DNA from: Gemmobacter serpentinus | GTDB taxonomy: Bacteria > Pseudomonadota > Alphaproteobacteria > Rhodobacterales > Rhodobacteraceae | Reading direction: 5' to 3' | Assembly: GCF_008973825.1 (NCBI RefSeq) | Contig: NZ_WCHR01000004.1 | Coordinates: 124,001-188,000, forward strand | DNA length: 64,000 bases | Translations under genes and position numbers: made by a program | Shown: positions 43,383-53,757 of the stretch, in pieces | Layout: each line of letters opens with the position of its first letter | Numbering within the stretch: the stretch's first letter is position 1 | Notes under the pieces: model-generated | Databases searched by the model: none | What the model saw: only the letters and a program-made list of their open reading frames with translations | What the model was told of the DNA's origin: nothing

Positions 43383-43512
43383 CCGCCGGCAAGCGCGCCC
43401 GGCGACTGGCCGAATGCGCCTGGCGCAATGCAGAGGACCCCGGCGATAAAATGTTCATATCGCCTGGCCCAAACCATTATTTCGATTGAGAAAACCTCTT
43501 CACGATATCGCT

Positions 43513-44193
43513 TCACGGCAAATGTCGCCCCGCCCGGAGCATGGGCACGATTCCCTTCAGCTTGCGTCCCTCGGCCAGCCAATCGCGCACCGCGCAGGCC
43601 GAGCGGGTATAGACCGGCAGGGCCCGCTTGGCATCGGGGGCCAAGCGATTGAATTCCAGCGCATTGCGCGGCAGCGCGCCCTTTTGTGGCTTGGTGCAGG
43701 CGGATTTCTGGGCTGCTTCGGGTGGCTGCTGCGACAGGATCACCGCCACCCCCTCATCAAACCAGAGCGGCAGCGCCTTGCTGAACAGCCCGCCCATCGG
43801 CAGCGCGCCATGCAGCGTCGCATGGGTCAGTTCATGCACATAGACGCCACCATCCCTTGAGGCATTGGCATCCAGCGTGATCAGGCTCGCGCCATAGGTC
43901 ATGCCACGCGCCTTCATGCCATTGGCGCGATTGCATTCCGGGCTGGCACAGATCCACCACTCCACCGCCTGCACATCCCCCATATATTTCAGCACCTTGG
44001 CACTGGCTTTGTTGATGCGTTCGCGGATCGCCGCGACCTCTTCGGGCGTGGCATTGCTGTCGATCCACAGACCCGGCACGATCTGTGACATGCCCTTGCG
44101 CGAAGGCAGCCCCTGCGCCGCTGCGGCCCCGGCCCCGGCCCCGATCCCCGCGATCCCCATCACCACCACCAGGGCAAGGCCAATGATCCGCAT
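43513..44193 (-). CDS. secreted gluzincin-type metalloprotease-like protein
   Basis: A 226-residue protein. A signal peptide ([18 protein letters not shown]…AAAAQG) is followed by a compact domain with [20 protein letters not shown] (HExxH as HELTH) and [13 protein letters not shown] (the downstream Glu of gluzincins). ICASPECNR may form a disulfide. It is probably periplasmic; substrate unknown. It diverges from icd. Confidence 0.7.
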   Translation of the reverse strand: MRIIGLALVVVMGIAGIGAGAGAAAAQGLPSRKGMSQIVPGLWIDSNATPEEVAAIRERINKASAKVLKYMGDVQAVEWWICASPECNRANGMKARGMTYGASLITLDANASRDGGVYVHELTHATLHGALPMGGLFSKALPLWFDEGVAVILSQQPPEAAQKSACTKPQKGALPRNALEFNRLAPDAKRALPVYTRSACAVRDWLAEGRKLKGIVPMLRAGRHLP

Positions 44194-44238
44194 CGATTTT
44201 CCTTCCGTTTCGTCTTGTCTTCAACATCGGCGGAATTT

Positions 44239-44256
44239 GGTATGCAATTGCATACC
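44239..44256. promoter_or_regulatory. 18-bp perfect palindrome between protease-like gene and icd
   Basis: GGTATGCAATTGCATACC, 72 bp upstream of icd and 45 bp upstream of the divergent gene. Its length and symmetry suit a GntR/MarR-type dimer, and it could act on either promoter. No matching regulator gene is in the window. Confidence 0.5.
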
Positions 44257-44327
44257 GGGCTTTCCATCTTCCGCCTTTTCCGTTATGCAAACCCCATCCG
44301 AATCCTCAACCTGAAAAGGCCAGGCGT

Positions 44328-45542
44328 ATGAGCAAGATCAAGGTAGCAAACCCCATCGTCGAGATGGATGGCGACGAGATGACCCGGATCATCTGGGACT
44401 TCATCAAGAAGAAACTGATCCTGCCCTATCTGGATGTCGATCTGCTCTATTACGATCTGGGCATCGAGGAGCGTGACCGCACCAATGACCAGATCACCAT
44501 CGATTCGGCACTGAAGACCAAAGAGGTCGGCGTTGCGGTGAAATGCGCAACCATCACCCCCGACGAACAGCGCGTCGAGGAATTTGGCCTGAAACAGATG
44601 TGGAAATCGCCCAACGGCACCATCCGCAACATTCTGGGCGGCGTGATCTTCCGCGAGCCGATCATCTGCAAGAACGTGCCGCGTCTGGTGCCGGGCTGGA
44701 CCCAGCCGATCGTCGTGGGCCGCCATGCCTTTGGTGACCAGTATCGCGCGACCGACTTCCTGTTCCCCGGCAAGGGCAAGCTGACGATGAAATTCGTCGG
44801 CGAAGACGGCACCGTGATCGAGCGTGACGTGTTCGACGCCCCCGCTGCAGGTGTGGCCATGGGCATGTATAACCTGGACCAGTCGATCATCGACTTCGCC
44901 CGGTCGTCGATGAACTATGGCTTGCTGAAGGGCTGGCCGGTCTATCTCTCGACCAAGAACACCATCCTCAAGGCCTATGATGGCCGCTTCAAGGATCTGT
45001 TCCAGAAGGTCTATGAGGAAGAATTTGCCGACAAGTTCAAGGCCGCGGGCATCCATTACGAACACCGCCTGATCGACGATATGGTGGCATCTGCCCTGAA
45101 ATGGTCGGGCGGCTATGTCTGGGCCTGCAAGAACTACGATGGCGACGTGCAGTCGGACACCGTGGCGCAGGGCTTCGGCAGCCTTGGTCTGATGACTTCG
45201 GTGCTGATGACGCCCGATGGGCAGGTGGTGGAGGCCGAAGCGGCGCACGGCACCGTGACCCGTCACTACCGCCAGCACCAGGCGGGCAAGGAAACCTCGA
45301 CCAACTCCATCGCGTCGATCTTTGCCTGGACCGGCGGCCTCAAGCACCGCGCCAAGCTGGATGGCAACGAGGCGCTGGCGAAATTCGCTGCGACCTTGGA
45401 GAAGGTTTGCGTGCAGACCGTCGAAGATGGCTGGATGACCAAGGATCTGGCGCTGCTGGTCGGCCCGGATCAGAAATGGCTCACCACCATGGGCTATCTG
45501 GAAAAGGTCGACGAATATCTGAACAAGGCGCTTGCCGCCTGA
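44328..45542 (+). CDS. icd: NADP-dependent isocitrate dehydrogenase
   Basis: A 404-residue protein of the eukaryotic-like homodimeric subfamily: [60 protein letters not shown] (substrate Ser/Asn/Arg), [29 protein letters not shown] (metal Asp) and [19 protein letters not shown] (NADP-binding). It converts isocitrate to 2-oxoglutarate in the TCA cycle. Followed by a palindromic element and a terminator. Confidence 0.97.
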   Translation: MSKIKVANPIVEMDGDEMTRIIWDFIKKKLILPYLDVDLLYYDLGIEERDRTNDQITIDSALKTKEVGVAVKCATITPDEQRVEEFGLKQMWKSPNGTIRNILGGVIFREPIICKNVPRLVPGWTQPIVVGRHAFGDQYRATDFLFPGKGKLTMKFVGEDGTVIERDVFDAPAAGVAMGMYNLDQSIIDFARSSMNYGLLKGWPVYLSTKNTILKAYDGRFKDLFQKVYEEEFADKFKAAGIHYEHRLIDDMVASALKWSGGYVWACKNYDGDVQSDTVAQGFGSLGLMTSVLMTPDGQVVEAEAAHGTVTRHYRQHQAGKETSTNSIASIFAWTGGLKHRAKLDGNEALAKFAATLEKVCVQTVEDGWMTKDLALLVGPDQKWLTTMGYLEKVDEYLNKALAA

Positions 45543-45551
45543 TCGGGATCC

Positions 45552-45572
45552 CGATTTTTCGTCGAAAAATCG
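45552..45572. repeat. 21-bp palindromic element, copy 2
   Basis: CGATTTTTCG-T-CGAAAAATCG, 9 nt after the icd stop, of the same design as 29542–29562 (CGAWTTTTCG, one base, reverse complement) and again followed by GTG. Confidence 0.6.
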
Positions 45573-45589
45573 TGCAGGAAAAATCATAT

Positions 45590-45614
45590 GGGGCGGCCTT
45601 CGGGTCGCCCCTTT
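45590..45614 (+). terminator. intrinsic terminator after icd
   Basis: GGGGCGGCC-TTC-GGGTCGCCCC hairpin followed by TTT. It separates icd from the YitT-like genes. Confidence 0.75.
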
Positions 45615-45664
45615 GCAATCACAGCGGGTCTTGCACGGCGTGCGGCCGCATGGAACAAGGCACC

Positions 45665-46279
45665 ATGACCGAGATCATCGCTGAAAACCCCGCAAGACAT
45701 GGCCTGCTGGATGACGCGCAGGGCCTGGCCTATGGCGCGACCATGGCGGCCTTCGGCATCGTGATGCTGACCCATCTGGGGCTTGTCACCGGGCAGACCG
45801 CAGGGCTTGCCGTGCTGATCTCCTATGCGACAGGCTGGGGCTTCGGGCCGGTCTTCTTCGTGCTGAACCTGCCCTTCTACTGGCTTGGCTATCGCCGCTT
45901 CGGCACGGCCTTCGTGGTCAAGACCTTCATCGCGGTGGCGGCGCTTTCGGTGCTGAGCCAAGTGCTGCCACATTACATCCGCTTCGATCTGCTGAACCCC
46001 GGCATCGGCGCGGTGCTGATCGGCTTCATCTCCGGCTCCGCACTGCTGGCCCTGTTCCGCCATGGCGCAAGCCTTGGCGGCGTCGGTATTGTGGCGCTGT
46101 GGTTGCAGGACCGGACCGGCTTCAAGGCGGGCTGGACGCAGCTCTCGTTCGATCTGGTCGTCTTTGCCCTGGCGCTGACGCTGCGCGATGTGCAAACCGT
46201 GGCCTGGTCCTTTCTGGGGGCGGTCGTCCTCAATCTGGTCATCACCTTCAACCATCGGCGCGACCGCTATATCGCCTGA
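45665..46279 (+). CDS. YitT-like membrane protein, copy 1
   Basis: A 204-residue protein with five hydrophobic segments and family words LLDDAQGLAYGATMAAFGI, GLAVLISYATGWGFGPVFF, LNLPFYWLGYRRFGTAFVVK, LFRHGASLGGVGIVALWL and the end FNHRRDRY. AAGG precedes the ATG at 45665 by 5 nt. The next gene encodes a close homologue. Function of the family is not established; a transport or lipid-related role is possible. Confidence 0.8.
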   Translation: MTEIIAENPARHGLLDDAQGLAYGATMAAFGIVMLTHLGLVTGQTAGLAVLISYATGWGFGPVFFVLNLPFYWLGYRRFGTAFVVKTFIAVAALSVLSQVLPHYIRFDLLNPGIGAVLIGFISGSALLALFRHGASLGGVGIVALWLQDRTGFKAGWTQLSFDLVVFALALTLRDVQTVAWSFLGAVVLNLVITFNHRRDRYIA

Positions 46280-46406
46280 AGGGTCGCGGCCGGAACTGAG
46301 CCAGAGCATGACGCGACCTGGACCAGATCCAGCCATTCGATACGCGCAGACCTGACATGCGCAATCGGCATGAGGATTCAGCGCTGCAATGCGGCAAAAT
46401 AAGGTC

Positions 46407-47018
46407 ATGAGCACTGACCTTTCAATCCCCCGCTATTCCTGGATCGAAGACCTGCAAGGCCTTCTGGTCGCCACGACCGAGGCCGCCCTCGGGATGCATC
46501 TGCTGCGCGCGGCGGGCTTGATTACAGGTGGCACCGCAGGGCTTGCGCTGCTGATCTCCTATGCATCGGGCTGGGGATTCGGCCTCGTGTTCTTTCTGGT
46601 CAACCTGCCCTTCTACGCCTTTGCCTGGATGCGCAAGGGCCGTGGTTTTGCCGTGAAAAGCCTCGTCTCGGTCACCGCGGTATCGCTGTTGGCCGAGGCC
46701 ATGGCCCCCTTCGTGCCGGTGGACGGCATCCACCCCGCCGCCGCCGCCACCCTGTTCGGCGTGGTCTGCGGCGTGGGGCTGCTGGGGCTGTTCCGCCATG
46801 ACAGCAGCCTGGGCGGCGTCTCCATCGTGGCGCTGATCCTGCAAGACCGCCTTGGCATCCGTGCGGGCTGGATCCAACTTGGCTATGACCTGAGCCTGTT
46901 CGCCGTGGCGCTTGCCGTGCTGCCCGCCGACCGGGTGCTGTGGTCGGCGCTTGGCGCGTTGATCCTGAATGCGATCATTGCCATGAATCACCGGCGCGAC
47001 TGGTATGTCGTGACCTGA
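46407..47018 (+). CDS. YitT-like membrane protein, copy 2
   Basis: A 203-residue protein, collinear with the preceding gene: [60 protein letters not shown] and ending [10 protein letters not shown]. The conserved GLSLGGxxIVALxLQD and terminal NHRRDxY mark a tandem duplication with moderate divergence. It starts at 46407 after AAGG and is separated from copy 1 by 127 bp. Confidence 0.8.
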   Translation: MSTDLSIPRYSWIEDLQGLLVATTEAALGMHLLRAAGLITGGTAGLALLISYASGWGFGLVFFLVNLPFYAFAWMRKGRGFAVKSLVSVTAVSLLAEAMAPFVPVDGIHPAAAATLFGVVCGVGLLGLFRHDSSLGGVSIVALILQDRLGIRAGWIQLGYDLSLFAVALAVLPADRVLWSALGALILNAIIAMNHRRDWYVVT

Positions 47019-47093
47019 ATCCCGTTTCCGCTGGCATTTCCGCCCTGCCTCCTGTAAGGCGCGCCCGATACCAGATAGAAAGAGACACTCCCG

Positions 47094-48911
47094 ATGGAGC
47101 TTCGCAATATCGCGATCATCGCACACGTTGACCATGGCAAGACGACGCTGGTGGACGAGCTGCTGAAACAATCCGGCACCTTCCGCGAAAACCAGGCGAC
47201 CACCGAACGCGCCATGGACAGCAATGACATCGAACGCGAGCGCGGGATCACCATCCTTGCGAAAGCGACCTCGGTGGAGTGGGAAGGCACCCGCATCAAC
47301 ATCGTCGACACCCCCGGCCACGCCGATTTCGGCGGCGAGGTGGAGCGCATCCTGAACATGGTGGATGGTGTGGTGCTGCTGGTGGACGCGGCCGAAGGCC
47401 CGATGCCGCAAACCAAATTCGTGACCTCCAAGGCGCTTGCCCTTGGTCTGCGCCCCATCGTGGTGCTGAACAAGGTCGACAAGCCCGATGCCGAGCCGGA
47501 CCGGGCGCTGAACGAGGTGTTCGACCTCTTCGCCAATCTGGGCGCGGATGACGATCAGCTTGATTTCCCGGTGCTTTATGCCTCGGGCCGCTCCGGCTGG
47601 GCTGATGCGGATCTCGATGGCCCGCGCAAGGACCTGAACGCGCTGTTCGAACTTGTCGTGCGCCATGTGCCCGCACCCAAGCAGCTGGCCCGCGCCGAAG
47701 AGCCCTTCCAGATGCTGGCGACCACACTGTCGGCCGACCCGTTCATCGGGCGCATCCTGACCGGCCGTGTCGAGGCAGGCACCCTGAAAGTGGGCGCGAC
47801 GTTGAAGGCGCTGACCCGTACCGGCGAGCGTATCGAGCAATTCCGCGTCACCAAGATCCTCGCCTTCCGCGGCCTGTCGCAACAGCCGATCGAAGAGGCG
47901 GTGGCCGGTGACATCGTGACCATCGCCGGCATGACCAAGGCCACCGTGGCCGATACGCTTTGCGATCTGTCGATCGAAACTGCCCTGCCCGCCCAACCCA
48001 TTGATCCGCCGACCATCTCGGTCACTTTCGGCATCAATGACAGCCCACTGGCCGGCAAGGATGGCAACAAGGTGCAAAGCCGCGTGATCCGCGAGCGCCT
48101 GCTGCGCGAATCCGAGGTGAATGTTGCGATCAAGGTTGAAGACACCCCCGGTGGCGAGGCCTTCGTTGTGTCTGGCCGCGGCGAGCTTCAGATGGGTGTG
48201 TTGATCGAGAACATGCGCCGCGAAGGGTTCGAGCTGTCGATCTCGCGCCCGCGTGTGATCTTTGCCGAAGAGAACGGCGTGCGGATGGAGCCGGTGGAAG
48301 AGGTCATCGTCGATGTCGATGACGAATATTCCGGCGCGGTCATCGAAAAGCTGACCGGCGAACGCAAGGGCGATCTGGTCGAGATGAAACCGGCAGGCGT
48401 CGGCAAGACCCGCATTGTGGCCCATGTGCCCTCGCGCGGACTGATCGGCTATCACGGCCAGTTCATGACTGATACCCGTGGCTCGGGCGTGCTGAACCGG
48501 ATCTTCCATGGTTGGGTGCCGCATAAGGGCCCGATCCAGGGCCGTCGCCAAGGCGTCATGATCTCGATGGAGAATGGCGTTTCGGTGTCTTACGCGCTGT
48601 GGAAGCTGGAAGATCGCGGGCGTTTCTTCATCGGTGCGCAGGAAGCCGTCTATCAGGGCATGATCCTGGGCGAGCACAACCGCGACAACGATCTGGAAAT
48701 CAACCCGATCAAGGGCAAGCAGCTGACCAACGTCCGCGCCTCTGGCACGGATGAGGCAGTGCGCCTGACCACGCCAGTGCGGATGAGCCTTGAGGAATCC
48801 ATCGCCTATATCGAGGATGATGAGCTGGTCGAAGTGACGCCGAAATCCATCCGGATGCGCAAGCGCCACCTTGACCCGCATGAGCGCAAGCGCGCCAGCC
48901 GTCTGGAGTGA
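47094..48911 (+). CDS. typA: ribosome-associated GTPase TypA/BipA
   Basis: A 605-residue protein. GTPase motifs [15 protein letters not shown] (G1), [19 protein letters not shown] (G2), [15 protein letters not shown] (G3) and [19 protein letters not shown] (G4), followed by EF-G-like domains II, III and V and the TypA-specific C-terminal domain ([40 protein letters not shown]). It functions in 50S assembly and stress adaptation. AAAGAGA precedes the ATG. Confidence 0.97.
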   Translation: MELRNIAIIAHVDHGKTTLVDELLKQSGTFRENQATTERAMDSNDIERERGITILAKATSVEWEGTRINIVDTPGHADFGGEVERILNMVDGVVLLVDAAEGPMPQTKFVTSKALALGLRPIVVLNKVDKPDAEPDRALNEVFDLFANLGADDDQLDFPVLYASGRSGWADADLDGPRKDLNALFELVVRHVPAPKQLARAEEPFQMLATTLSADPFIGRILTGRVEAGTLKVGATLKALTRTGERIEQFRVTKILAFRGLSQQPIEEAVAGDIVTIAGMTKATVADTLCDLSIETALPAQPIDPPTISVTFGINDSPLAGKDGNKVQSRVIRERLLRESEVNVAIKVEDTPGGEAFVVSGRGELQMGVLIENMRREGFELSISRPRVIFAEENGVRMEPVEEVIVDVDDEYSGAVIEKLTGERKGDLVEMKPAGVGKTRIVAHVPSRGLIGYHGQFMTDTRGSGVLNRIFHGWVPHKGPIQGRRQGVMISMENGVSVSYALWKLEDRGRFFIGAQEAVYQGMILGEHNRDNDLEINPIKGKQLTNVRASGTDEAVRLTTPVRMSLEESIAYIEDDELVEVTPKSIRMRKRHLDPHERKRASRLE

Positions 48912-48948
48912 TGCAGCGGGCGTTGAGCCCTGCATTTGAAGCGGTAAC

Positions 48949-49001
48949 GGGGGGCCAGCCCCCCGCACCCCCTTGGATATTTTCAGACAGAAAATAGAGA
49001 A
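48949..49001. repeat. recurring intergenic element, copy 2
   Basis: GGGGGGCCAGCCCCCC hairpin, then GCACCCCCTTGGATATTTTC and AGACAGAAAATA. The same plan (G6 hairpin, CCCCC, GATATTTnnnnACAGA) occurs at 61579–61644, and a shorter form at 37771–37806. Confidence 0.6.
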
Positions 49002-49004
49002 GAC

Positions 49005-49050
49005 CTAATACAAAAGGCGGAAGGGTTACCCCTTCCACCTTTTGTATTAG
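49005..49050. terminator. strong bidirectional hairpin between typA and the amidotransferase gene
   Basis: Stem CTAATACAAAAGG…GGAAGGG and CCCCTTCC…CCTTTTGTATTAG, about 20 bp, with a 4–5-nt loop. It lies between convergent genes. Confidence 0.8.
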
Positions 49051-49060
49051 CGAGATCAGG

Positions 49061-49855
49061 TCAGGCAGCAGCGGCCAGACGGCAGGGCAGGAAAGGTTCC
49101 ACCGTAACGCGCTCGCCCTCAAAGGTGCAAAAACTGGCGGCCGGGATTTCAAGCCAGTCATCCTCGCCGGTCTCCAGCGGCTCTGATACCACTGCACGGC
49201 CCTGACGGGTGGCGGACCAGCGATGATAAAGGCTTGGAGCGAGGTTGTCGGTGGCATAGCGCATGGCATAAAGCCGCGTGCCATCGGACATTGCCACCGT
49301 CAGCCGCAGATGCGGGGCCTCCCCCTTGTCGCGCGCCAGCCGGATGAAACTTGCCGCCGCGCGCTCCATCGCGCCGCGCGGATCGTGATCCAGCCCTTCG
49401 GCAACGGCGGCCAGAAACAGCGCCTCACTGTCGGTAGCCCCTTTGCGATACGGATAAAGCGCATCGGGGATCAGCATATCGGCATAGCGGCGGAAGCTGT
49501 CATAGCCGCCGACCTGCCCGTTATGCATGAAGCTCCAGCGGCCCCAGGTGAAGGGGTGACAATTGTTGCGGCTGGTGGCAGTTCCGGTGGACGCCCGCAC
49601 ATGCGCCAGAAACAGGCCGGATTTCACCGTTGCCACCAGACTGCGCAAATTCGGATCGCTCCAGGCCGGCATGACATCACGATAGAGACCAGGTTCCGGC
49701 CGGTCGCCATACCAGCAGATACCGAACCCGTCGGCATTGATCGCCGTGCGGCATTCGGTGGCACCATGGCTTTGATGGATCAGCGAATGCTTCGGCAGGC
49801 TGACGATATCTTCCAGATAGATTGGTGCGCCGATATAGGCGGCCCAACGGCACAT
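49061..49855 (-). CDS. class II glutamine amidotransferase (YafJ-like)
   Basis: A 264-residue protein starting MCRWAAYIGAPIYLEDIVSL, where Cys2 is the N-terminal nucleophile after Met removal. ADGFGICWYGDRPEPGLYRD, LFLAHVRASTGTATSRNNCH PF and WSFMHNGQVGG are the Ntn-hydrolase glutaminase motifs, with oxyanion N-G. Single-domain proteins of this type are annotated as putative amidotransferases; the acceptor is unknown. An upstream in-frame extension is rejected because it would bury Cys2. Confidence 0.9.
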   Translation of the reverse strand: MCRWAAYIGAPIYLEDIVSLPKHSLIHQSHGATECRTAINADGFGICWYGDRPEPGLYRDVMPAWSDPNLRSLVATVKSGLFLAHVRASTGTATSRNNCHPFTWGRWSFMHNGQVGGYDSFRRYADMLIPDALYPYRKGATDSEALFLAAVAEGLDHDPRGAMERAAASFIRLARDKGEAPHLRLTVAMSDGTRLYAMRYATDNLAPSLYHRWSATRQGRAVVSEPLETGEDDWLEIPAASFCTFEGERVTVEPFLPCRLAAAA

Positions 49856-50032
49856 CAGCGCCCCCTTGCGGCCAAAGCCGCCCCGTTTGCTGCCCGCTTG
49901 CCCACCATGCCTCACCTGCAATCGTTTCGTGTTGATTGCCATCCATTCTACAGGATGTCGCATGGAAATGAATACGGAATGAATGGGCGGGGTCGCTTGC
50001 CAGCGGGACGATTTCCCTTGATACTGTGAAAC

Positions 50033-50491
50033 ATGGAGAAACTTGACCATCTTGATCGCCGCATCCTGACCATCCTGCAGACTGATGCCGCGCTGTCGCT
50101 GGAGGAGCTTGGCGACCGTATCGGCCTGTCCCGCAACGCAGTCTGGCGGCGCGTCAAGGCATTGGAGGAGATCGGGATCATCCGCGCCCGCGTGGCGCTG
50201 CTGGATGCAGAAAGGCTGGATCTTGGCCTGACCGTGTTCATGATGATCAAGGCCGAACGCCACACCCCGGACTGGCTGGATCGCTTTACCCGCGCCACGC
50301 GCGACATGCCGCAGATCCTGGGGGCCTACCGCATGACGGGGGAACTCGATTACCTGATCCGCGCCCGCGTCGCCGATGTGAAGGCTTATGACCGGCTTTA
50401 CAAGGATCTGATCGCGCGGGTCGAACTGCATGATGTCTCCGCCAGTTTCGTGATGGAAGAGATCAAGGAGACGACCGCGCTGCCGGTTTGA
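50033..50491 (+). CDS. Lrp/AsnC family regulator
   Basis: A 152-residue protein. Classic AsnC HTH LDHLDRRILTILQTDAALSL EELGDRIGLSRNAVWRRVKA LEEIGII, then the RAM ligand-binding domain (ILGAYRMTGELDYLIRARVA, DVKAYDRLYKDLI). It diverges from the amidotransferase gene. The regulated amino acid is unknown. Confidence 0.92.
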   Translation: MEKLDHLDRRILTILQTDAALSLEELGDRIGLSRNAVWRRVKALEEIGIIRARVALLDAERLDLGLTVFMMIKAERHTPDWLDRFTRATRDMPQILGAYRMTGELDYLIRARVADVKAYDRLYKDLIARVELHDVSASFVMEEIKETTALPV

Positions 50492-50594
50492 CGCTGCGGC
50501 GACCTGAGGCGCGGCAGATTTGAGGCGCGGTCGGTCCTGGGGGATGCCAGGCTAATGCACCGGCGACCTGAGGCAAAGTTGGTTGACGCCTGAA

Positions 50595-50636
50595 ATGACA
50601 AACGGGGCCGCCCTGAGGACGGCCCCGTTTTGTCAT
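50595..50636. terminator. bidirectional terminator
   Basis: AACGGGGCCG / CGGCCCCGTT stem with 9-nt loop, flanked by TGACAAA and TTTTGTCA that extend the pairing. It serves the convergent Lrp and DUF1330 genes. Confidence 0.85.
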
Positions 50637-50646
50637 GAGGAAAGCC

Positions 50647-50937
50647 TCAGGCGCTTTCTTCGACCACGACCAGATCGCGCACGCTGGCCCCTTTGGCATG
50701 GGCCAGCGCCGCCTGGTATTCTGCGCTGTGATAGCAGTCCACCGCTGCCTCCAGCGAGGGGAAGCGCGCCACCACATTGCGGGCGCGGTCATTGCCCTCC
50801 AACTGGACATAGCGTGTGGCGCGGGCGAGGAAGACCCCGCCATGCGCGGCAATCGCGGGCCCGGCACCAGCAGCATATTTGCCATATGCCTCGGGGTCGG
50901 TCACTTCGACATGGGCAATCCAAAGGGCGGTCGGCAT
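50647..50937 (-). CDS. DUF1330 family protein
   Basis: A 96-residue protein: WIAHVEVTDPEAYGKYAAGA, IAAHGGVFLARATRYVQLEG and ARFPSLEAAVDCYHSAEYQA are the DUF1330 dimeric α+β barrel signature. Biochemical function unknown. Starts 3 nt after the alaS stop, so it is co-transcribed. Confidence 0.88.
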   Translation of the reverse strand: MPTALWIAHVEVTDPEAYGKYAAGAGPAIAAHGGVFLARATRYVQLEGNDRARNVVARFPSLEAAVDCYHSAEYQAALAHAKGASVRDLVVVEESA

Positions 50938-50940
50938 GGT

Positions 50941-53601
50941 TCAAGCTCCCATTGCGGCTTCGGCGGCGGCGATCGCCTGATCCGCCAGTGAAATATCTGC
51001 GCCCCCGGCCTGTGCCATATCGGGGCGGCCGCCGCCGCCCTTGCCGCCAAGCGCCTCGGCCGCAGCCTTGACCAGCGTCACTGCCGACAGACGGTCGGTC
51101 AGGTCGGCTGTCACGCCCGCAGCAACGGCGGGTTTGGCACCAGTATCGGCAATCAGCAGCACCGCGCCCGAGCCTAGCCGCGCCTTCATCTCGTCGATCA
51201 GGCCGGGCAGATCCTTGCCGGACACCCCGTTCAACACCTGGGCGATGAACTTGATGCCGTTGATTTCCTTGGCTTCCGGCCCACCGGATTTGCCCCCCAT
51301 CGCCAGTTCGCGGCGCAACTGCGCCACTTCGTTTTCCAGCTTCTTGCGCTCATCCAGCAGGGATTTCGCGCGATCCGCCAGATCCGGTGCGGGCACTTTC
51401 AGCACGGCTGCAACATCGGCCAGAAGCCGCGCCTGCTGCGCCATATGCGCCATGGCGGCAGCCCCGGTCAGCGCCTCGATCCGGCGCACGCCGGACGATG
51501 ACGCGCTGTCCGACAGCAGCACGAAAGCCCCGACTTCGCCCAGATTGCGGACATGGGTGCCGCCGCACAGCTCGATCGAATAGGTATTGCCGTCATTGCC
51601 CTTGCCGGACCCGCTTTGGCGCCCCATCGACACCACGCGGACCTCTTCGCCATATTTCTCGCCAAACAGCGCCTGCGCGCCAAGCGCGCGGGCATCATTG
51701 GGCGACATCAGCCGGGTTTCCACCGCGCCATTCTGGCGGATATAGCCGTTCACCTCGGCCTCGACCGCCGCAAGTTCCTCGGGCGACAATGCCTTGGAAT
51801 GGGCGAAGTCAAAGCGCAGACGGTCGGCCGCATTCAGCGAACCGCGCTGTGCGACGTGATCACCCAGATGCGCCCGCAGCGCCTCATTAAGCAGGTGTGT
51901 GGCGGAGTGGTTGGCACGGATCGCCTGACGGCGGGTGTGATCCAGTTCCAGCTTGGCGGGCTGGCCCTTGGCCACCGCCCCCTCAACGATTTCAGCGACA
52001 TGCAGGACGATGCCGGCAATCTTGCGCGTATCGATCACCTTCGCCAGACCGGTATCGGTGCGGATCCAGCCCTGATCGCCGACCTGACCGCCGCTTTCGG
52101 CATAGAACGGGGTCTGGTTGACCACGATGTTCAGCGTGGCCCCCTTGACCTCATCGCTGGAACCGATGGCCGCGCCATCCTTCACAATCGCCAGGATCTG
52201 GCCTTCGGCCACCTCGCCATCATAGCCAAGGAATTCGGTCGCGCCGTGCTGTTCGGCCAGTTCGAACCAGATCTTGGCGTCTGCCGCCTCGCCCGACCCG
52301 GCCCAATGGGCACGGGCCTTGGCGCGCTGCTCTTCCATCGCATCGTCAAAGCCCGCGACATCAACCGCAAGGCCCTTTTCGCGCAGCGCATCCTGCGTCA
52401 GATCAAGCGGGAAACCATAGGTGTCATACAGTTTGAAGGCCACAGGGCCGGGCAGATCGGCACCCTCGGGCAGTTCCGACAATTCCTCATCTAGAAGCTT
52501 CAGCCCGCGCTCCAGCGTGGTGCGGAACTTGGTTTCCTCAAGGCGCAGGGTCTCTTCGATCAGGTTCTGCGCGCGTGTCAGTTCGGGATAGGCATTGCCC
52601 ATCTGCCGCACCAGCGCCGGGACAAGCTTATACATGCTCACATCGCGGGTGCCGAGCATGTTGAGGTGGCGCATCGCGCGGCGCATGATCCGGCGCAGCA
52701 CATAGCCGCGCCCCTCATTCGAGGGCATGACGCCATCGGCAATCAGGAACGAGGTCGAGCGCAGGTGATCGGCCACCACGCGATGATGCACCTTGCCGGG
52801 GCCGTCCGGGTCGTTCGATGTCAGATGCGCCGAGGCCTCGATCAGACTGCGCATCAGATCGGTATCGTAATTGTCATGCTTGCCCTGCAGCAGCGCGCCG
52901 ATCCGCTCCAGCCCCATGCCGGTATCGATCGACTGCATCTCCAGCTCGATCATGGAGCCGTCTTCGAACTGCTCGTTCTGCATGAAGACGTTGTTCCAGA
53001 TCTCGATGAAGCGGTCGCCATCTTCATCAGCAGATCCGGGCGGGCCGCCCCAGATATGCTCGCCGTGATCGTAGAAGATCTCGGTGCAGGGGCCGCAGGG
53101 GCCGGTCGGCCCCATCTGCCAGAAATTGTCCTTGGTCGCGATGCGGATGATCTTGTGATCGGCAAAGCCGGTCACCTTCTTCCAGATCTCGGCCGCCTCG
53201 TCATCTGTATGGTAAACCGTGACCAGCAGCTTGTCTTTCGGCAGACCGAAATCCTTGGTCAGCAATTCCCAGGCAAAGTTGATCGCGCCTTCCTTGAAGT
53301 AATCGCCAAAGCTGAAATTGCCCAGCATTTCAAAGAAGGTATGGTGGCGCGCAGTATAGCCCACATTGTCGAGGTCATTGTGCTTGCCGCCCGCGCGCAC
53401 GCATTTCTGCGCGGTGGTGGCACGGACATAGTCGCGCTTTTCCACCCCGGTGAAGCAGTTCTTGAACTGCACCATGCCGGAATTGGTGAACATCAGCGTC
53501 GGATCGTTGCGTGGCACCAGCGGGCTGGAGTCGACGACCGTGTGACCGTTGCGGTTGAAGTAGTCGAGGAAGGTCGACCGGATGTCGTTCAGCGACGGCA
53601 T
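50941..53601 (-). CDS. alaS: alanyl-tRNA synthetase
   Basis: An 886-residue protein. Class II catalytic core: [59 protein letters not shown] (motif 2), [13 protein letters not shown] (motif 3). Editing domain [16 protein letters not shown] and [20 protein letters not shown] with the zinc H-x3-H / C-x3-H set. C-Ala domain with a Gly-rich oligomerisation tail ([20 protein letters not shown]). Full length. Confidence 0.98.
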   Translation of the reverse strand: MPSLNDIRSTFLDYFNRNGHTVVDSSPLVPRNDPTLMFTNSGMVQFKNCFTGVEKRDYVRATTAQKCVRAGGKHNDLDNVGYTARHHTFFEMLGNFSFGDYFKEGAINFAWELLTKDFGLPKDKLLVTVYHTDDEAAEIWKKVTGFADHKIIRIATKDNFWQMGPTGPCGPCTEIFYDHGEHIWGGPPGSADEDGDRFIEIWNNVFMQNEQFEDGSMIELEMQSIDTGMGLERIGALLQGKHDNYDTDLMRSLIEASAHLTSNDPDGPGKVHHRVVADHLRSTSFLIADGVMPSNEGRGYVLRRIMRRAMRHLNMLGTRDVSMYKLVPALVRQMGNAYPELTRAQNLIEETLRLEETKFRTTLERGLKLLDEELSELPEGADLPGPVAFKLYDTYGFPLDLTQDALREKGLAVDVAGFDDAMEEQRAKARAHWAGSGEAADAKIWFELAEQHGATEFLGYDGEVAEGQILAIVKDGAAIGSSDEVKGATLNIVVNQTPFYAESGGQVGDQGWIRTDTGLAKVIDTRKIAGIVLHVAEIVEGAVAKGQPAKLELDHTRRQAIRANHSATHLLNEALRAHLGDHVAQRGSLNAADRLRFDFAHSKALSPEELAAVEAEVNGYIRQNGAVETRLMSPNDARALGAQALFGEKYGEEVRVVSMGRQSGSGKGNDGNTYSIELCGGTHVRNLGEVGAFVLLSDSASSSGVRRIEALTGAAAMAHMAQQARLLADVAAVLKVPAPDLADRAKSLLDERKKLENEVAQLRRELAMGGKSGGPEAKEINGIKFIAQVLNGVSGKDLPGLIDEMKARLGSGAVLLIADTGAKPAVAAGVTADLTDRLSAVTLVKAAAEALGGKGGGGRPDMAQAGGADISLADQAIAAAEAAMGA

Positions 53602-53702
53602 GGCGAAAAGGCTCCGCTTCTGTGCCCGGGGGCGGAAAATCTGCCGTTTCGTTTAGCCTTGGCCGCGGGCCATGTCCACCATTGCAAGCCGGCACAGCCA
53701 TG

Positions 53703-53729
53703 AAAAAGGGTGCCCCGGAAGAGCACCCT
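53703..53729 (-). terminator. intrinsic terminator after recA
   Basis: On the minus strand AGGGTGC-loop-GCACCCT is followed by five T. It lies 29 nt beyond the recA stop and separates recA from alaS. Confidence 0.8.
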
Positions 53730-53757
53730 GATTCAGATCGCTTCGATCAGAATGTGA

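Noticed and set aside
46422-48968. 848-codon open frame on the minus strand opposite typA and a YitT-like gene
   Set aside because: GC-rich third positions of the true genes keep the antisense frame open. It spans two real genes and an intergenic gap.
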